This document shows positions 50,407 to 63,101 of a stretch of 64,000 nt of DNA, one piece after another (positions within the stretch are counted from its first letter, which is position 1; each line of letters begins with the position of its first letter). The position numbers were made by a program, and so were the translations under genes. This DNA comes from Helicostylum pulchrum (Eukaryota > Mucoromycota > Mucoromycetes > Mucorales > Mucoraceae), in assembly GCA_025677825.1 (NCBI GenBank), contig JAIXMO010000024.1, forward strand, positions 248,001-312,000, given 5' to 3'. The notes under the pieces were generated by a model. It had not been told where the DNA came from. It was given only the letters and a program-made list of their open reading frames with translations, and made no database searches.

Positions 50407-50511
50407 ATAAAGTGCCCTTTTAAGCCTTTTCTTTATAGCGTAAAGTGCCTATAATCGAGCCTTTTCTTTATGATGAATCTATAAAGTGCCCTTTGAAGCC
50501 TTTTCTTTACG
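50407..50511. repeat. Imperfect ~32-bp tandem repeat, three copies
   Basis: Units at 50407, 50439 and 50480 each hold TAAAGTGCC, a variable 6-10 bases, and AGCCTTTTCTTTA (for example AAGTGCCCTTTTAAGCC and AAGTGCCCTTTGAAGCC). Confidence 0.75.
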
Positions 50512-50540
50512 GAGCCGGATATTTCTGACCTAACACGGTA

Positions 50541-50860
50541 TTGGATAGAACCTGTAGCAAAAGTAGAAGAGACCTAGCAAATTTTTGTAGTAGAGACCAA
50601 ATAAAATTTTTACCAGTCACGTATCAAAGTATAGGAAGAAACCAACCAAAGTCGTGTGAAAGAGACCCACCCAAAGTCTCAGACAATTCTTCGCATATAG
50701 CAGGAGTAGATTTTAAACAGCATTTGTAGTAGAGACCAAATAAAGTGTTGCACCAAAGTATGGTAAGAAACCAGCCAAAGTCTTATGATAAAGTGAAGCA
50801 ATAGACCAACAGAAAGCCTTGAATAAAGTTTTGAATGGAACAAAAGCAAAAGTTTGAAAA
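50541..50860 (+). repeat. ~140-bp diverged direct repeat
   Basis: The stretch at 50586-50662 (TAGTAGAGACCAAATAAA, TATCAAAGTATAGGAAGAAACC, AACCAAAGTCGTGTGA) recurs at 50727-50795 (TAGTAGAGACCAAATAAAG, CACCAAAGTATGGTAAGAAACC, AGCCAAAGTCTTATGA). Shorter AGACCxAxC...AAAGTCT echoes lie between and after. No protein is implied. Confidence 0.65.
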
Positions 50861-51239
50861 GTATTTTTACGGCATTTTTAGAAAGTTTTAGAAACTACCC
50901 GGGAGTATTATATTACTTTGACACCAGTTAAAGTTGATTCTTGAGAAAAGCACTGTAGGCATTACTTACCGTTGAAGAGGGAAAGAACGTGCGAGAAAAA
51001 GAAAAAAAAAGAAAAACCCTCTTTTTATAGCTTTTTTTTTGGTTTAGTAATTATTTAGTCTTTACCATAAAAGGCAAAAGAAAGAAAACGCACACTTTTA
51101 TAAAATCGATAAAATAAAAGGAAACTGTATAATTAACTAAAGTAAAAAATAGTATGATTGAATTCGTAAAGGTACATATTATATTTTTGAGCAACATGAG
51201 TTCGTTTCCTTCTAGTTCTACTAACAAGAAATAACTGTT

Positions 51240-51522
51240 TACACCGGGATGGTTCACGTGAAAATTCATGCTAAAAAAAAATACGTTGGCTTTTTTCCTT
51301 AAAATAAAAGACATAGCAATACTTATACGCAAAAGAAGAGAACCATGATAATAAACGTTATTGATCATTTTTTTTCGCCTCTCTAAATTATTCAAGTCCA
51401 ACAGACATAATTAGATGATACTGAGAAGGATTTATTTAAAGATAAGCTTCATTTTAAGAAGAAAAGTAATGTTTGGTTAAAAAAACATACCTAGCAAAGG
51501 TAAAATGGCTAATGCTATAGTT
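51240..51522. repeat. 3' flank shared by copies D and E
   Basis: Inverted counterpart of about 62540-62830: AATTATTCAAGTCCAACAGACATAATTAGATGATACTGAGAAGGATTTATT and AGAGAACCATGATAATAAACGTTATTGATCA are shared. The preceding AT-rich bases 50861-51239 hold no gene. Confidence 0.7.
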
Positions 51523-54500
51523 CTAAAACCTAGAAAGGGTCAATGGTTCGCCTGTTTCAATTACACCCGCTAATTCTTCATCTCTGGTATCCGCGCCGAC
51601 TGCTTTTACGAAAAACTGGAGAGAGGAAGTATAAGATACGTATTTTACGGAAATCATTGCAGGTACGTCCACATCCTTCTCGCTAAAAAGCTTGCTAAAG
51701 TATACACCATTATAATGGACCTTTTGAACAATGTTACCATCGAGAGAAAGCGTTTCATTATCACTTAAATAATTCATCGTTTTAAATCTGTATATTGCTA
51801 AAGTATGGAAATCAGCGTTAGTTACGCATTGACATGTCATTATTCTGGAATATTATTACCTGTACGAAAATCGCAAAACATATTATCCTCTTGGCTCCGC
51901 AAATAAAATGATCTGTTTGATCGAACATTATTTATTAATTCCCCTTTATTTAAAAAGGGGAAGCCAGTATTGTAGTCGCATTCAATAGTTTCCGTATCTG
52001 TTATTTTGGATTTATATAGAGGACATTTTCCGTAGCCTTCCTCTTGAGTTATACGAAAAACATAATTTTCACTGCATACTTGCTGTAAGGCACCAATTTC
52101 GAAATCTTTGTAGCATAATGGTTGCTGTGAGATAACTGGCTGTAAGAGTTGACTAAATAACTCTGGTACGAGCAGACAGGATGTGTCAATCCCTAACTCT
52201 AAATTAAAATCGTTGGCTTCCTCTTCTAGTATTTTTGAAAATGCGTACTGTAATTGCGGATTACTGCTGAAGCGTATAAAGCTAAACATATAATCTATAT
52301 TTGTATAGTTTCCAAAAAGTTCCTTATTTAACAAAGAGGCATATAGAGTGTAGGCGATATCTTGTAAAACTGGAGTAAAAGAGACGTCTATAATATCAGC
52401 GGTTGTCAAACGTACTTTACAGTTACAAGAACTATTTAACTTTACAGCATGTGTGTCGGCTGTGTTTTGCGTGCCAAGATTGTTTTGAAGCACCTATATA
52501 TTCGAGAATCTAACTGTCAGTGAAAAAAAAAGATGCATTGTATTTTTTTTTTTACAACTCTTACATTGTCTGAAATATGATTCTTAAGATTAGCAAAGAA
52601 TTCTGTTTTGGTCTTTGATGAGAATAGGTCTAATATTTTGTTTACCTCGCTAGTATTATGCACTTTGCATAGTTCAACTAAACTACTATCTTGTACGAGG
52701 TTTTTCCACATACTCGTGCACAGAGAATCGTATATATTTGGAATGTCTAGTATTTCATCTTGTACAATGATTGATTCCTGCTCCTCTTCCTCTGAACTGG
52801 GAACTGTTACCACTTGATGTAATGACAACTGTACATAATCTTCATGTAGTTGACATACTAAAAAATAAGACTTGAGTGAAAACTCTGGTTTCAAAGACTT
52901 TTGAATAGCGGGTAAAATTCTTTCTCCTTGAGTAGTGATTCGTAGTTTTTTAGAGTCATCGTCCTTTGGTACTAATCCACTTGCAAATATGATATCTTGA
53001 AGACTGTCTTTGGTACCGATAGTATTTTTTAATAACATTGCTTCAATAGAAATAGCATACCCAATTTTCATATCCGTATGATCAGATATCAAGTGATCCG
53101 GTAACTTGTTCAATATCTCTTCTTTTATATAGATCATGTACATCAATACAAATGCGTTGATATATTTCGGCTTGTAGGTTGATATTAATGCTTCTCCGTT
53201 AGAAAGCTCTTTGTTTAATAAAGCTTTCATTTCAAACAATAGATCCTTTTTTATAGAAACACCGTCATCAGCAGTAAAATCAGCCAAGCCACCTAGCAAG
53301 TATCTCTCAGCAAATGGAATGAACCTGAACAAAGTTTAATACACATTATTCATACCATCGTATTATGTCACTACTAGACTTACTGCTCTTTAACATTTAA
53401 TGTTGTCGCATTTGAAAAAGTATAGAAACGTCCCAAAGGAGGCAAACTATAATTAGGTTAGCTTTTGTGCAGTAAAAAAAAAGATAATGTAAATAATTTA
53501 CTACTTGTCTGCTATGAGATTGTCGTGGTCGCATATCTGCTGGATCAATCCGCCTTCGTTTAAAAGTGAGTACGTTAATAAGGTAGACCCGAATGATATA
53601 TCTATTCGTATAAATGTTAGCTAATGCTAAATAATTCGCGACAGTTTTATATACCCAAGTTGACGATAGCGTCTGGTTTGGAGTTTAGAAACACGGATGA
53701 AGAGGTAGTTGAATCTTTTGATTGCATTATAAGCGGCTTACCGTACATAACTGAATGTCGAACGGCTTCAAAGATACCAATACCGGCTCCTTTTAAGAGA
53801 AATGATGGGAAAATGTTGCTTATCCTGGAATGTATGGATGTAACAATAGAATTTAAAGAGCGTCTATTATACTCCAATATATACTCTAGCCATGTTAGAT
53901 TCACACTTTTAAACTGGTCGAGCCCATAAGTGTATCTATCCGTAACTAGCAAAAATTTGTAACTCTTTGTGGAATTATTCGAAATCATATCTTTTAAGTC
54001 GCTAAAGAGAAATGAACTGATTCCAGCGCATACACTTAAAGGAGAAAGTGACATTATAAATTGTTTCTGGTTTTCAGTCAACATCCATCTCTTTTGAAAT
54101 ATTATCCAAGGTTCTGTTGCCATGCCTACTTCCATTTCCATTTCCATTTCCATTTCCTCTTCATCCTAGTTATTAAGATAAGTTGTTAAAAATTGTGATG
54201 GTTACATCAAGTCATACGTACCAATGGAGGTAAAGGCTGACTAATTATTTGTTCCATTATGGCTTCGATAATCCGATCTTCATCAAAAGGAACGAGTTTG
54301 CCCTTGAAAAATCTTTTTGATGGGTTCCTAACTCGGTCATCGTCTGTAGCCACGTAAAATAAATTGGTCCTTAAAAATTCGGCTATACGGTCTTCAATAT
54401 CACCCGCGATAACAGAAACTGAGCTCGATTTCATAACTTTCGGAAATAATTTTGCATTTAGAAAGCTGTATAGAGTGGTCGAAGTTTGAATCAAATCGAA

Positions 54501-55247
54501 CTTTACTATGTCCTTTCCCTCGTCAGGGGTAATTCTACACAAGATTGTATTGTCTCCTCTCTCGAAAGAGTATTTGTAAAACATGGATTCAATATCCGAG
54601 AAAAATAAAAGTCTATCTTGGTGATCTTCATTTGATATCAAACCTGATTGAACAAAAATTGGTCGAATAATATCATCTCGAATTTCCTCTTCCCATTCAG
54701 AAGGAACAATAAACACGTAGTGAAATAAATCAATTCTTACTTTTTCTAACAGTGTATTTTTCGCGATATGCTCTATTACAAGTGGTAAATAATCAGAAAC
54801 TGCCTTCATCAAAAATGTATCCTCTTCGTCCCACGTTTCCTTGTCCTTTTTAAACAAGGCGTACAACTTATCGCGAAAACTCTTAATAACTATGGTATCT
54901 TCGTCTTCTTTCTTATTGTTGCAATCAATACCATTAACTTTTCTTGTTTGCTTATCATAGGAGATAGAAGAATCGCGTCTACAGGTCGATGGATGTGTAT
55001 ATGTTACGTTCAGCTATGTCGTTTTTAACTTGTGGCTCACTTACTTTATTCCGGCAGCGAAAAATTGATTAAAACGTCTGTGGGCAGTAGAAAAAATACT
55101 CGTTATGACATGGTTTTTTCCCATATCTAAGCAAAAACAATAAAAAAATTTTTTTTTTAATAAATATAGTTATTTATTGTACAGGTATTTACGCATAGCT
55201 ACGCAATGGGTGTATTGATGAAGGTCATGTACCCCTTCCATATTCAT
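51523..55247 (-). CDS. HSPA12-like Hsp70-related protein, copy D
   Basis: Nine exons (minus): 55193-55247, 55045-55126, 54222-54978, 53655-54165, 53502-53601, 53384-53446, 52565-53324, 51860-52493 and 51523-51797. Phases close, giving about 1,078 residues. The first exon codes MNMEGVHDLHQYTHC; exon 3 has HYVFIVPSEW and DRLLFFSDIES; the C-terminus is GEPLTLSRF. Exon 4 begins with a hexanucleotide expansion, ATGGAA repeated four times, giving MEMEMEMEVG where copies A, C and E have a single DMKR, DIEMEE or KMEK type sequence. It is the inverted sister of copy E; exon 7 is almost identical between them. It differs from E mainly in short patches (for example LPLVIEHIAKNTLLEKVRID against LPLAIESTMKKMHFEKESID). 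No nucleotide-binding glycines are seen. Confidence 0.75.
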
Positions 55248-55994
55248 TTGCGTTTTCTTAACGTTTATTTAAACTGAAAAAGAAAAAGCGAAAAGCTAAG
55301 AAAATAAACTTTTTCTCCTCGTAAATAGTAGAAACAAACCAGTGCCACTTGTGTTACAAACCGTCGAAAGTCGGAATCATCCGAAGTATAAACAAGCAAG
55401 AGTTGCGTCTGAGCCCTCGTTTACATGTATATGGAAGACTCTGCTAATAAACAAAACACCTTCCATTTTTTTCGTGGCGATAATATTAAATATAAATATA
55501 TATATGATATAAGTTTGAGTAGACAGGGAGAACCTCACACTTCATAGGAGTAAGTACTATTGTTTAAGTAGGTAGCCTTGTCGTACGTTCTTTTCGCTCT
55601 CGAACATTTTTTGAGCTGGTACATTTTTTGAAACTCAATTTGGAGCACTTTTCAAACCTAAATTGGAATACTGTCAGATCTAAAATAGGATACACCTTAA
55701 TCACTTATGTATGTAGTAAGAATATATATTTAGAGTAAAAGAAAGATGCTGTTTATTAGATATATTAGTGAGGATAAGGTAATACAGATAACAATTATGT
55801 GTAACAAAAGCAGTGACAATACACTGTGAACCCCAATCTAAAAATTATGCGGGACATTCTGTTTAAATAGAGACTTTATTTAAGCGGTTTCCGAAATGAT
55901 TTTTAGAGTGTTGAGTGATGCTGACAAGGTGAGATAAAGGGATACCATTACATGTTCCAGTTATTCTTTGTGCGAGCGTTTCGGACCCCTTAAG
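55248..55994. promoter_or_regulatory. Upstream region of copy D and adjacent intergenic DNA
   Basis: Bases 55248-55600 are the conserved 5' flank shared with A, C and E; the similarity ends near 55600. The rest (55601-55994) is AT-rich with no gene. Confidence 0.5.
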
Positions 55995-56257
55995 TTAGTT
56001 ACGTTTTACTTTATGCTTGATCATGGCCCGGAGTTGCTCAATTGGATTCAATTCAGAAGATGTTATACGCATTTAAAGTGTTCTTTTTTTCTATTTTCTA
56101 CCATCTGGTTTACTTTACTTGATAAACGGATTGTAGCATTATCCATGATAAGATAAAAGTCTTTAATTTCTAATGCTTCTCTTATAAACACTAATGCTCT
56201 GACGTTATTCACGTAAAAAAAAACAAGCTGATTTTGAATTAGAAATAGTAAGTTCAA
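55995..56257 (-). pseudogene. Tc1/mariner transposase C-terminal remnant
   Basis: The minus strand reads FIREALEIKDFYLIMDNATI, then in a shifted frame TSSELNPIEQLRAMIKHKVKRN and a stop at 55995. MDNA and SELNPIEQ...K are the second and third catalytic blocks of Tc1/mariner DD(E/D) transposases (usually MDNAPIH...YLPPYSPELNPIEQFW). The segment between the blocks is shortened and frame-damaged: YLPPYSP is missing and W is replaced by R. Upstream sequence to about 56500 contains further degraded pieces in other frames. It lies in the spacer between the inverted copies D and E. Confidence 0.7.
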
Positions 56258-57409
56258 ATTTTATTTTCAAAAAATGTACCAGTGAGCTCAGAAAATGTTC
56301 GATTTAAGAGTGGATGCACTGTATCTAGACCATTAACGTCATTGGATCCACGCTTGGTTGGAACTTAGAAGTTTTATATTAGCTGGAAAATGATGGTTAA
56401 TACTTGTTCATTTCGCGTTTGGGCTGTTACTTGATAAAATTCTCGCTGCATGATTCAAGTTCATTTTATCTGCATAAAAAGGAGTCAAGTTGGGACAACA
56501 AGTACACATACGTACAATAAAAATGATCAACTAACGTAAATGAAAATATGAGTATTACCGGGCTAATGGCAGTATAATTACGCCATAATCAAGTGTCCCC
56601 CTTTTCCTATTTTATCATCCTTTTTTATCACATCTTAAAAGCCTGTCTTTTCGCTTTTTCTTTCTTTCTCTTTTTAAATATGTTTATACTAACAGCTACT
56701 GCTCTTCTTAGAGCAATGACCATCCGTAAAGGTAACTAAGTGAAAAGTAACAGACTAAAGACTTGAAAAGTTATCTTTTCGGCTAAACATTTTTCATGTA
56801 CCAGGAGATATAAAGATAAAACTGAACATGTACAAAAGGATACTGCTCTTCTTAAAGCAACCGCCGTGTATAAGCTAGCGTAAGGCTAGATGTAACTTTT
56901 TTCGACTCTAAAACAATATAAATAAATATGAGCTCCTTTAAAAGGTAAACCTATAAAAAAAATACTTACAGATGATAGGAAGAGAAAGAAAAGTGATTTA
57001 TCTATTCTAAAAAAAAAATCATCTTGGGCTGATAAAATAGGTGGTCACTTGTTTACTGATGTGATCTATTTCATCATACTTAAAAGAAGAAAAAAAAAAA
57101 TCCTTTTTTTTATTTTATTTTTTATGGATTAATCATTTTCTTCATCGTCTATAGTAAATGTAGTCAATCGAGTAGACTTTGAACCGCGAGGTATATAAAA
57201 TACTTTAACTGTATAGGATTTTCGTTGTTGTAAGAAATAACATTTTTTATATATAACAAACCTTTATTGTTGACATAATTTTTCTTTTACATCAATTTTT
57301 TAATACAAGGAAAAAAAAGAGAGACAGACGGAACAAGAGAAGAAATTAAGTTTTTTTTATAATAATTATTTCTATTTACAAAAAAAAAGTACAAAGTAGG
57401 TCAATGTGT
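56258..57409. other. Spacer with dispersed repeat pieces
   Basis: No gene is supported. Bases 56693-56740 and 56826-56885 (TACTGCTCTTCTTAGAGCAA, GTACAAAAGGATACTGCTCTTC) are members of the dispersed repeat also at 538, 1365 and 30645. Bases 57030-57085 are an inverted, weaker copy of the 376-460 repeat. Bases 57130-57290 match 22857-23030. Confidence 0.45.
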
Positions 57410-58250
57410 TCCTTCTTTCACTCTATTTCAATATTAGAATTCAGCTAAAAAAAAGCCAGTAAAAGGCTCAAGTAATTTAAATGCGCAAGAGAGGAAAAAT
57501 GAAAGGATCGACAAAAAACAATGATAAAACAATTACTCTCCATTCTCCTCTCCCCTCTTTCATTGCATAATCAAATAATAAAAGGCTGATTTTAGGTTTC
57601 TGCGCCATTACATTTTTTATTAAACGAAAAAAAAAAACTTTTACACGTCATTTATGTTATTTATTCAGTTTAATACAAAATCAAAAAAGAATCCAGAGGT
57701 ATTTTGTCAGTTTTCATGCTCATGATCAAATATGTAGATACTTTTTTGTGTAATTGTTGCACAAGCATTTTGAAAATGTCTTTTTTTTATGCCGTTTATT
57801 GGTCCCGTAGCATCTTCTACCCAATCGAAATTACATAAACCCCATCACAATGACTATTTAATCCTTTTCGCTTATTTTAAATTATACAAAAAAAAAAAAA
57901 AAAAACCAGGATAAATACTCTCCCTACGCTCATATGTTGTAACAACAAGTATACAAATACATTTGAAAAATAATCACTAGCTGTTGGTGTGTGCACTACG
58001 GCGGATGTTGAATAATGTCGACCGAAACTGATGTTGTTACCTGCAACAAAGATAAAGCTTTTCACCAAATCATTAATACCGTCTTATTTGTCGGGAAACG
58101 GAATTTTTGCAAGGATCTTCAACAATGTAAACGCCCTTTGTCTTTCATTGCCATAATTGATACTGCAGCCTCGAAGCCCATTATTTGAACAAATGGAATC
58201 TTGATATTGAGAATATCTTCCTCCTCCAAAATTTAATGGTATATTTTTTT
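57410..58250. repeat. Repeated block interrupting a flanking gene fragment
   Basis: Bases 57410-58030 match 27810-28480. The fragment found intact at 22803-23099 is split here into 57130-57290 and 58145-58245, so about 850 bases, including this block, appear to have been inserted. The minus strand of the block keeps FGRHYSTSAVVHTPT and SDYFSNVFVYLLLQHM, also seen at 5940-6050. Confidence 0.5.
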
Positions 58251-58842
58251 TTTTTTTTGAGAACATCTGAATCCTTTCTTCATTGAATATGAAGGGATTT
58301 TCGATCGTGGATCTTATAAACTACAAACAGAGAAAAGTAAACTTTCAGTTTTTTTTTTCTTATTATAAAGAAATATTAATTATATAAATATAAAAATGTC
58401 CTTGACGTTTTCTTCAAGACCGGCGGATGCTTTATAGTTCAACCAAGTGTGAATCCAATGTCGTTAATTGTCTAGATAATCTATCTTTCTTCCCTTTCGT
58501 ATGAGTGTACAGTATTATTCAGGAAAGAGTGTATTATAAGAATACCTACCTAAACAATAGTACTTACTCCTACGGAATGTGAGGTTCTCCCTTTTGTTTT
58601 TATAATAATTATAACATTTTATATCATACAAGGGAACGTGTTTTGTTTATTAGAAGAGTCTTCCATATACATTTAAATGAGGGCTCTTGTTTGTACTTCG
58701 GATGATTCCCGACTTTCGATGGGCTGTAACACAAGTGGCACTGGTTTATTTCTACTATTTATGAGGAGAAAAAGTTTATTTTCTTAGCTTTTCACTTTTT
58801 CTTTTTCAGTTTAAATAAACGTTAAGAAAAACGCATATAAAT
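58251..58842 (+). promoter_or_regulatory. Conserved upstream region of copy E
   Basis: Near-identical to the copy C upstream region 23110-23718, including a CCTACGGAATGTGAGGTTC motif and CAGTTTAAATAAACGTTAAG before the start. The upstream ATG used by A, C and D (MNME) is changed to ATA here, so translation should begin two codons later. Confidence 0.5.
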
Positions 58843-61800
58843 ATGGAGGGGGTATATGACCTTCATCAATACACCCATTGCGTAGTTATGCGTAAATACC
58901 TGTACAATAAATAACTATATATTTATTAAGATTTTTTTTTATTGTTTTTGCTTAGATATGGGAAAAAACCATGTCATAACGAGTATTTTTTCTACTGCCA
59001 ACAGACGTTTTAGTCATTTTTGCTCTGGCGTAGTAAAGTAAGTGAGCCACAAGTTAAAAACGACATAGCTGAACGTAACATATACACATCCATCGACCTG
59101 TAGACGCGATTCTTCTATCTCCTATGATAAGCAAACAAGAAAAGTTAATGGTATTGATTGCAACAATAAGAAAGAAGACGAAGATACCATAGTTATTAAG
59201 AGTTTTCGCGATAAGTTGTATGCCTTGTTTAAGAAGGACAAGGAAACGTGGAATGAAGATGATACGTTTTTGATGAAGGCAGTTTCTGATTATTTACCAC
59301 TTGCAATAGAATCTACCATGAAAAAGATGCACTTCGAAAAAGAAAGCATTGATTCATTTCACTACGCGTTTATTGTTCCTTCTGAATGGGAAGAGGAAAT
59401 TCGAGATGATATTATTCGACCAATTTTTGTTCAATCAGGTTTGATATCAAATGAAGATCACCAAGATAGACTTTTATTTTTCTCGGATATTGAATCCATG
59501 TTTCACCTTTTCTCTTTCGAGAGAGGAGACAATACAATCTTGTGCAGAATTACCCCTGACAAGAGAAAAATCGACATAAAATTTGATTTGATTCAAACTA
59601 CAAACACTCTATACAACTTTCCAAATGCAAAACTATTTCCAAAAGTTATGAAATCAAGCTCAGTCTCTGTTATCGCGGATGATATTGAAGACCGTATAGC
59701 CGAATTTTTAAGGACCAATTTATTTTACGTGGCTACAGACGACGATCGAGTTCGAAAACCGTTAAAAAGATTTTTAAAAGGCAAACTTGTTCCTTTTGAT
59801 GAAGATCAGATTATCGAAGACATAATGGAACAAATAAATTGTTGGTCTTTACCTCCATTGGTACGTATAACTTGATGTAACCATCACAGTTTTTAACTGT
59901 TTATCTTAATAACTAACTAGAATGAAGAGAAAATGGAAAAAGGCACAGAGACAAAACCTTGGATAATATTTCAAAAGAGATGGATGCTGACTGAAAACCA
60001 GAAACAATTTATAATGTCACTTTCTCCTTTAAGTGTATGCGCTGGAATCAGTTCATTTCTCTTTAGCGACTTAAAAGGTATAATTTCGAATAATTCTACG
60101 AAGAGCTACAAATTTTTGTTAGTTACGGATAAATACACTTATGGGCCCGGCCAGTCTGAAAGTGTGAATCTAACATGGCTAAAGTATATATTGGAGTATA
60201 ATAGTCGTTCTTTAAATTATATTACAGCTAAAGCTCAAAGAAAAATCATCATTATTTCATTTCTCATAGAAGGGGCCGGTATTGGTATCTTTGAAGCCGT
60301 TCGACATTCAGTTATGTACGGTAAGCCGCTTATAATGCAATCAAAAGATTCAACTACCTCTTCATCCGTGTTTCTAAACTCCAAACCAGACGCTATCGTC
60401 AACTTGGGTATATAAAACTGTCGCGAATTATTTAGCATTAGCTAACATTTATACGAATAGATATATCATTCGGGTCTACCTTATTAACGTACTCACTTTT
60501 AAACGAAGGCGGATTGATCCAGCAGATATGCGACCACGACAATCTCATAGCAGACAAGTAGTAAATTATTTACATTATCTTTTTTTTTACTGCACAAAAG
60601 CTAACCTAATTATAGTTTGCCTCCTTTGGGACGTTTCTATACTTTTTCAAATGCGACAACATTAAATGTTAAAGAGCAGTAAGTCTAGTAGTGACATAAT
60701 ACGATGGTATGAATAATGTGTATTAAACTTTGTTCAGGTTCATTCCATTTGCTGAGAGATACTTGCTAGGTGGCTTGGCTGATTTTACTGCTGATGACGG
60801 TGTTTCTATAAAAAAGGATCTATTGTTTGAAATGAAAGCTTTATTAAACAAAGAGCTTTCTAACGGAGAAGCATTAATATCAACCTACAAGCCGAAATAT
60901 ATCAACGCATTTGTATTGATGTACATGATCTATATAAAAGAAGAGATATTGAACAAGTTACCGGATCACTTGATATCTAACCAAATGGATATGAAAATTG
61001 GGTACGCTATTTCTATTGAAGCAATGTTATTAAAAAATACTATCGGTACCAAAGACAGTCTTCAAGATATCATATTTGCAAGTGGATTAGTACTAAAGGA
61101 CGATGGCTCTAAAAAACTACGAATCACTACTCAAGGAGAAAGAATTTTACCCGCTATTCAAAAGTCTTTGAAACTAGAATTTTCACTCAAGTCTTATTTT
61201 TTAGTATGCCAACTACATGAAGATTATGTACAGCTGTCATTACATCAAGTGGTAACAGTTCCTAGTTCAGAGGAAGAGGAGCAGGAATCAATCATTGTAC
61301 AAGATGAAATACTAGACATTCCAAATATATACGATTCTCTGTGCACGAGTATGTGGAAAAACCTCGTACAAGATAGTAGTTTAGTTGAACTATGCAAAGT
61401 GCATAATACGAGCGAGGTAAACAAAATATTAGACCTATTCTCATCAAAGACCAAAACAGAATTCTTTGCTAATCTTAAGAATCATATTTCAGACAATGTA
61501 AGAGTTGTAAAAAAAAAATACAATGCATCTTTTTTTTTTCACTGACAGTTAGATTCTCGAATATATAGGTGCTTCAAAACAATCTTGACACGCAAAACAC
61601 AGCCGACACACATGCTGTAAAGTTAAATAGTTCTTGTAACTGTAAAGTACGTTTGACAACCGCTGATATTATAGACGTCTCTTTTACTCCAGTTTTACAA
61701 GATATTGCCTGCACTATATATGCCTCTTTGTTAAATAAGGAACTTTTTGGAAACTATACAAATATAGATTATATGTTTAGCTTTATACGTTTCAGCAGTA

Positions 61801-62539
61801 ATCCGCAATTACAGTACGCATTTTCAAAAATACTAGAAGAGGAAGCCAACGATTTTAATTTAAAGTTAGGGATTGAGACATCCTGTCTGCTCGTACCAGA
61901 GTTATTTAGTCAACTCTTACAGCCAGTTATCTCACAGCGACCATTATGCTACAAAGATTTCGAAATTGGTGCCTTACAGCAAGTGTGCAGTGAAAATTAT
62001 GGTTTTTCTATAGCTCAACTTACAAATTATGGGGAATGTCTTGTATATAAATCCAAAATAACAGATACGGAAACTATTAAATGTGACCCCGATTTTGTCT
62101 TCCCCTTTTTAAATAAAGGGGAATCAATAAGTAATGTTCGATCAAACAGACCCTTTTATTTGCGGAGTCAAGAGGATAAAAGGTTTTATATTTTTGATAC
62201 AGGTAATAATATTCCAGAATAATGACACGTTAATGCGTTACTAATGCTGATTTTCATACTTTAGAGATATACATATGTAAAACGATGAATTATTTAAATG
62301 ATAATAAAACGCTTTCCCTCGATGGTAACATTTGTCAAAGCGTCGATGTTGAGACTGTAGACTTTAGAGATCTTTTTGACTGGGAGGATGTGGACATACC
62401 TGTAATGATTTCCGTAAGATATGTATCTTATATTTCCTCTCTCCAGTTTTTTGTAAAATTAGTCGGCGCGGATACCAGAGATAAAAAATTAACTGGCGTG
62501 TTTGAACCAGGCGAACCATTGACCCTTTCTAGGTTTTAA
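58843..62539 (+). CDS. HSPA12-like Hsp70-related protein, copy E
   Basis: Nine exons: 58843-58891, 58956-59037, 59104-59860, 59921-60407, 60461-60560, 60616-60678, 60738-61497, 61569-62202 and 62265-62539. Phases close, giving about 1,068 residues. It starts MEGVYDLHQYTHC. Exon 3 carries HYAFIVPSEWEEEIR and DRLLFFSDIES; exon 7 begins FIPFAERYLLGGLADFT and contains GYAISIEAMLLKNTI; exon 8 has DYMFSFIRFSSNPQLQ; the end is GEPLTLSRF. It is the inverted sister of copy D, 3.6 kb away, head to head. Differences from D cluster in the same patches that vary among all copies. The nucleotide-binding positions are degenerate as in the others. No signal peptide or membrane span is visible, so a cytosolic or nuclear protein is expected. 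Confidence 0.75.
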
Positions 62540-63077
62540 AACTATAACATAATAAGCCTTCGCTAGGTATGTTTTTTTTACCAAACATTACTTTTCTTCT
62601 TAAAATGAAGCTTATCTTTAAATAAATCCTTCTCAGTATCATCTAATTATGTCTGTTGGACTTGAATAATTTAGGGAGGCTAAAAAAAATGATCAATAAC
62701 GTTTATTGTCATGGTTCTCTTCTTTTGCGTATAAGTATCGCTATGTCTTTTATTTTAAGGAAAAAAGCCAACGTGTTTTTTTTCTTTTTTTTAGCATGAA
62801 TATTCACGTGAACCATTCTGGTGTACATTTTTACGTGCACTTGTTGTTTTTACACTGGTTTCGCGCAAGGAAGTTCAAAAAAAAAAGACGCTACCAACAG
62901 TCTGCTTAACTTTTATTTTTTTAAAAGTTGTTCATCTCTTTTTTTTTTGGTAGATTTAATCCTCTTTAAACTTGATAGTTATTTTTTATTAAGCTATTTA
63001 TTATATTTTAAAAGTAAAAACACCGGACAAGAAAAAAAAGTGTGAAAGCTTTTGAAAAATGAACAAAAAATCTTCTT
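62540..63077. other. 3' flank of copy E and AT-rich intergenic DNA
   Basis: Bases 62540-62830 are shared with the copy D flank (51240-51522). Beyond that I see T- and A-runs and no gene. Confidence 0.5.
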
Positions 63078-63092
63078 CCCCCCCCCCCCCCC
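63078..63092 (+). repeat. 15-base poly-C tract
   Basis: An uninterrupted run of 15 C is exceptional in this AT-rich window. It lies 10 bases beyond the 3' end of the pseudogene at 63102-63752. Confidence 0.95.
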
Positions 63093-63101
63093 AGACGCGC
63101 C

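Noticed and set aside
50541..50729. 62-codon frame in the ~140-bp repeat region
   Set aside because: It arises from a tandem nucleotide repeat with stops in the second unit; no sign of protein selection.
53624..53929. Plus-strand ~100-codon frame antisense to copy D exon 4, also found antisense to copy E
   Set aside because: Its presence in two copies only reflects duplication of the sense exon; it is absent as an open frame in A and B.
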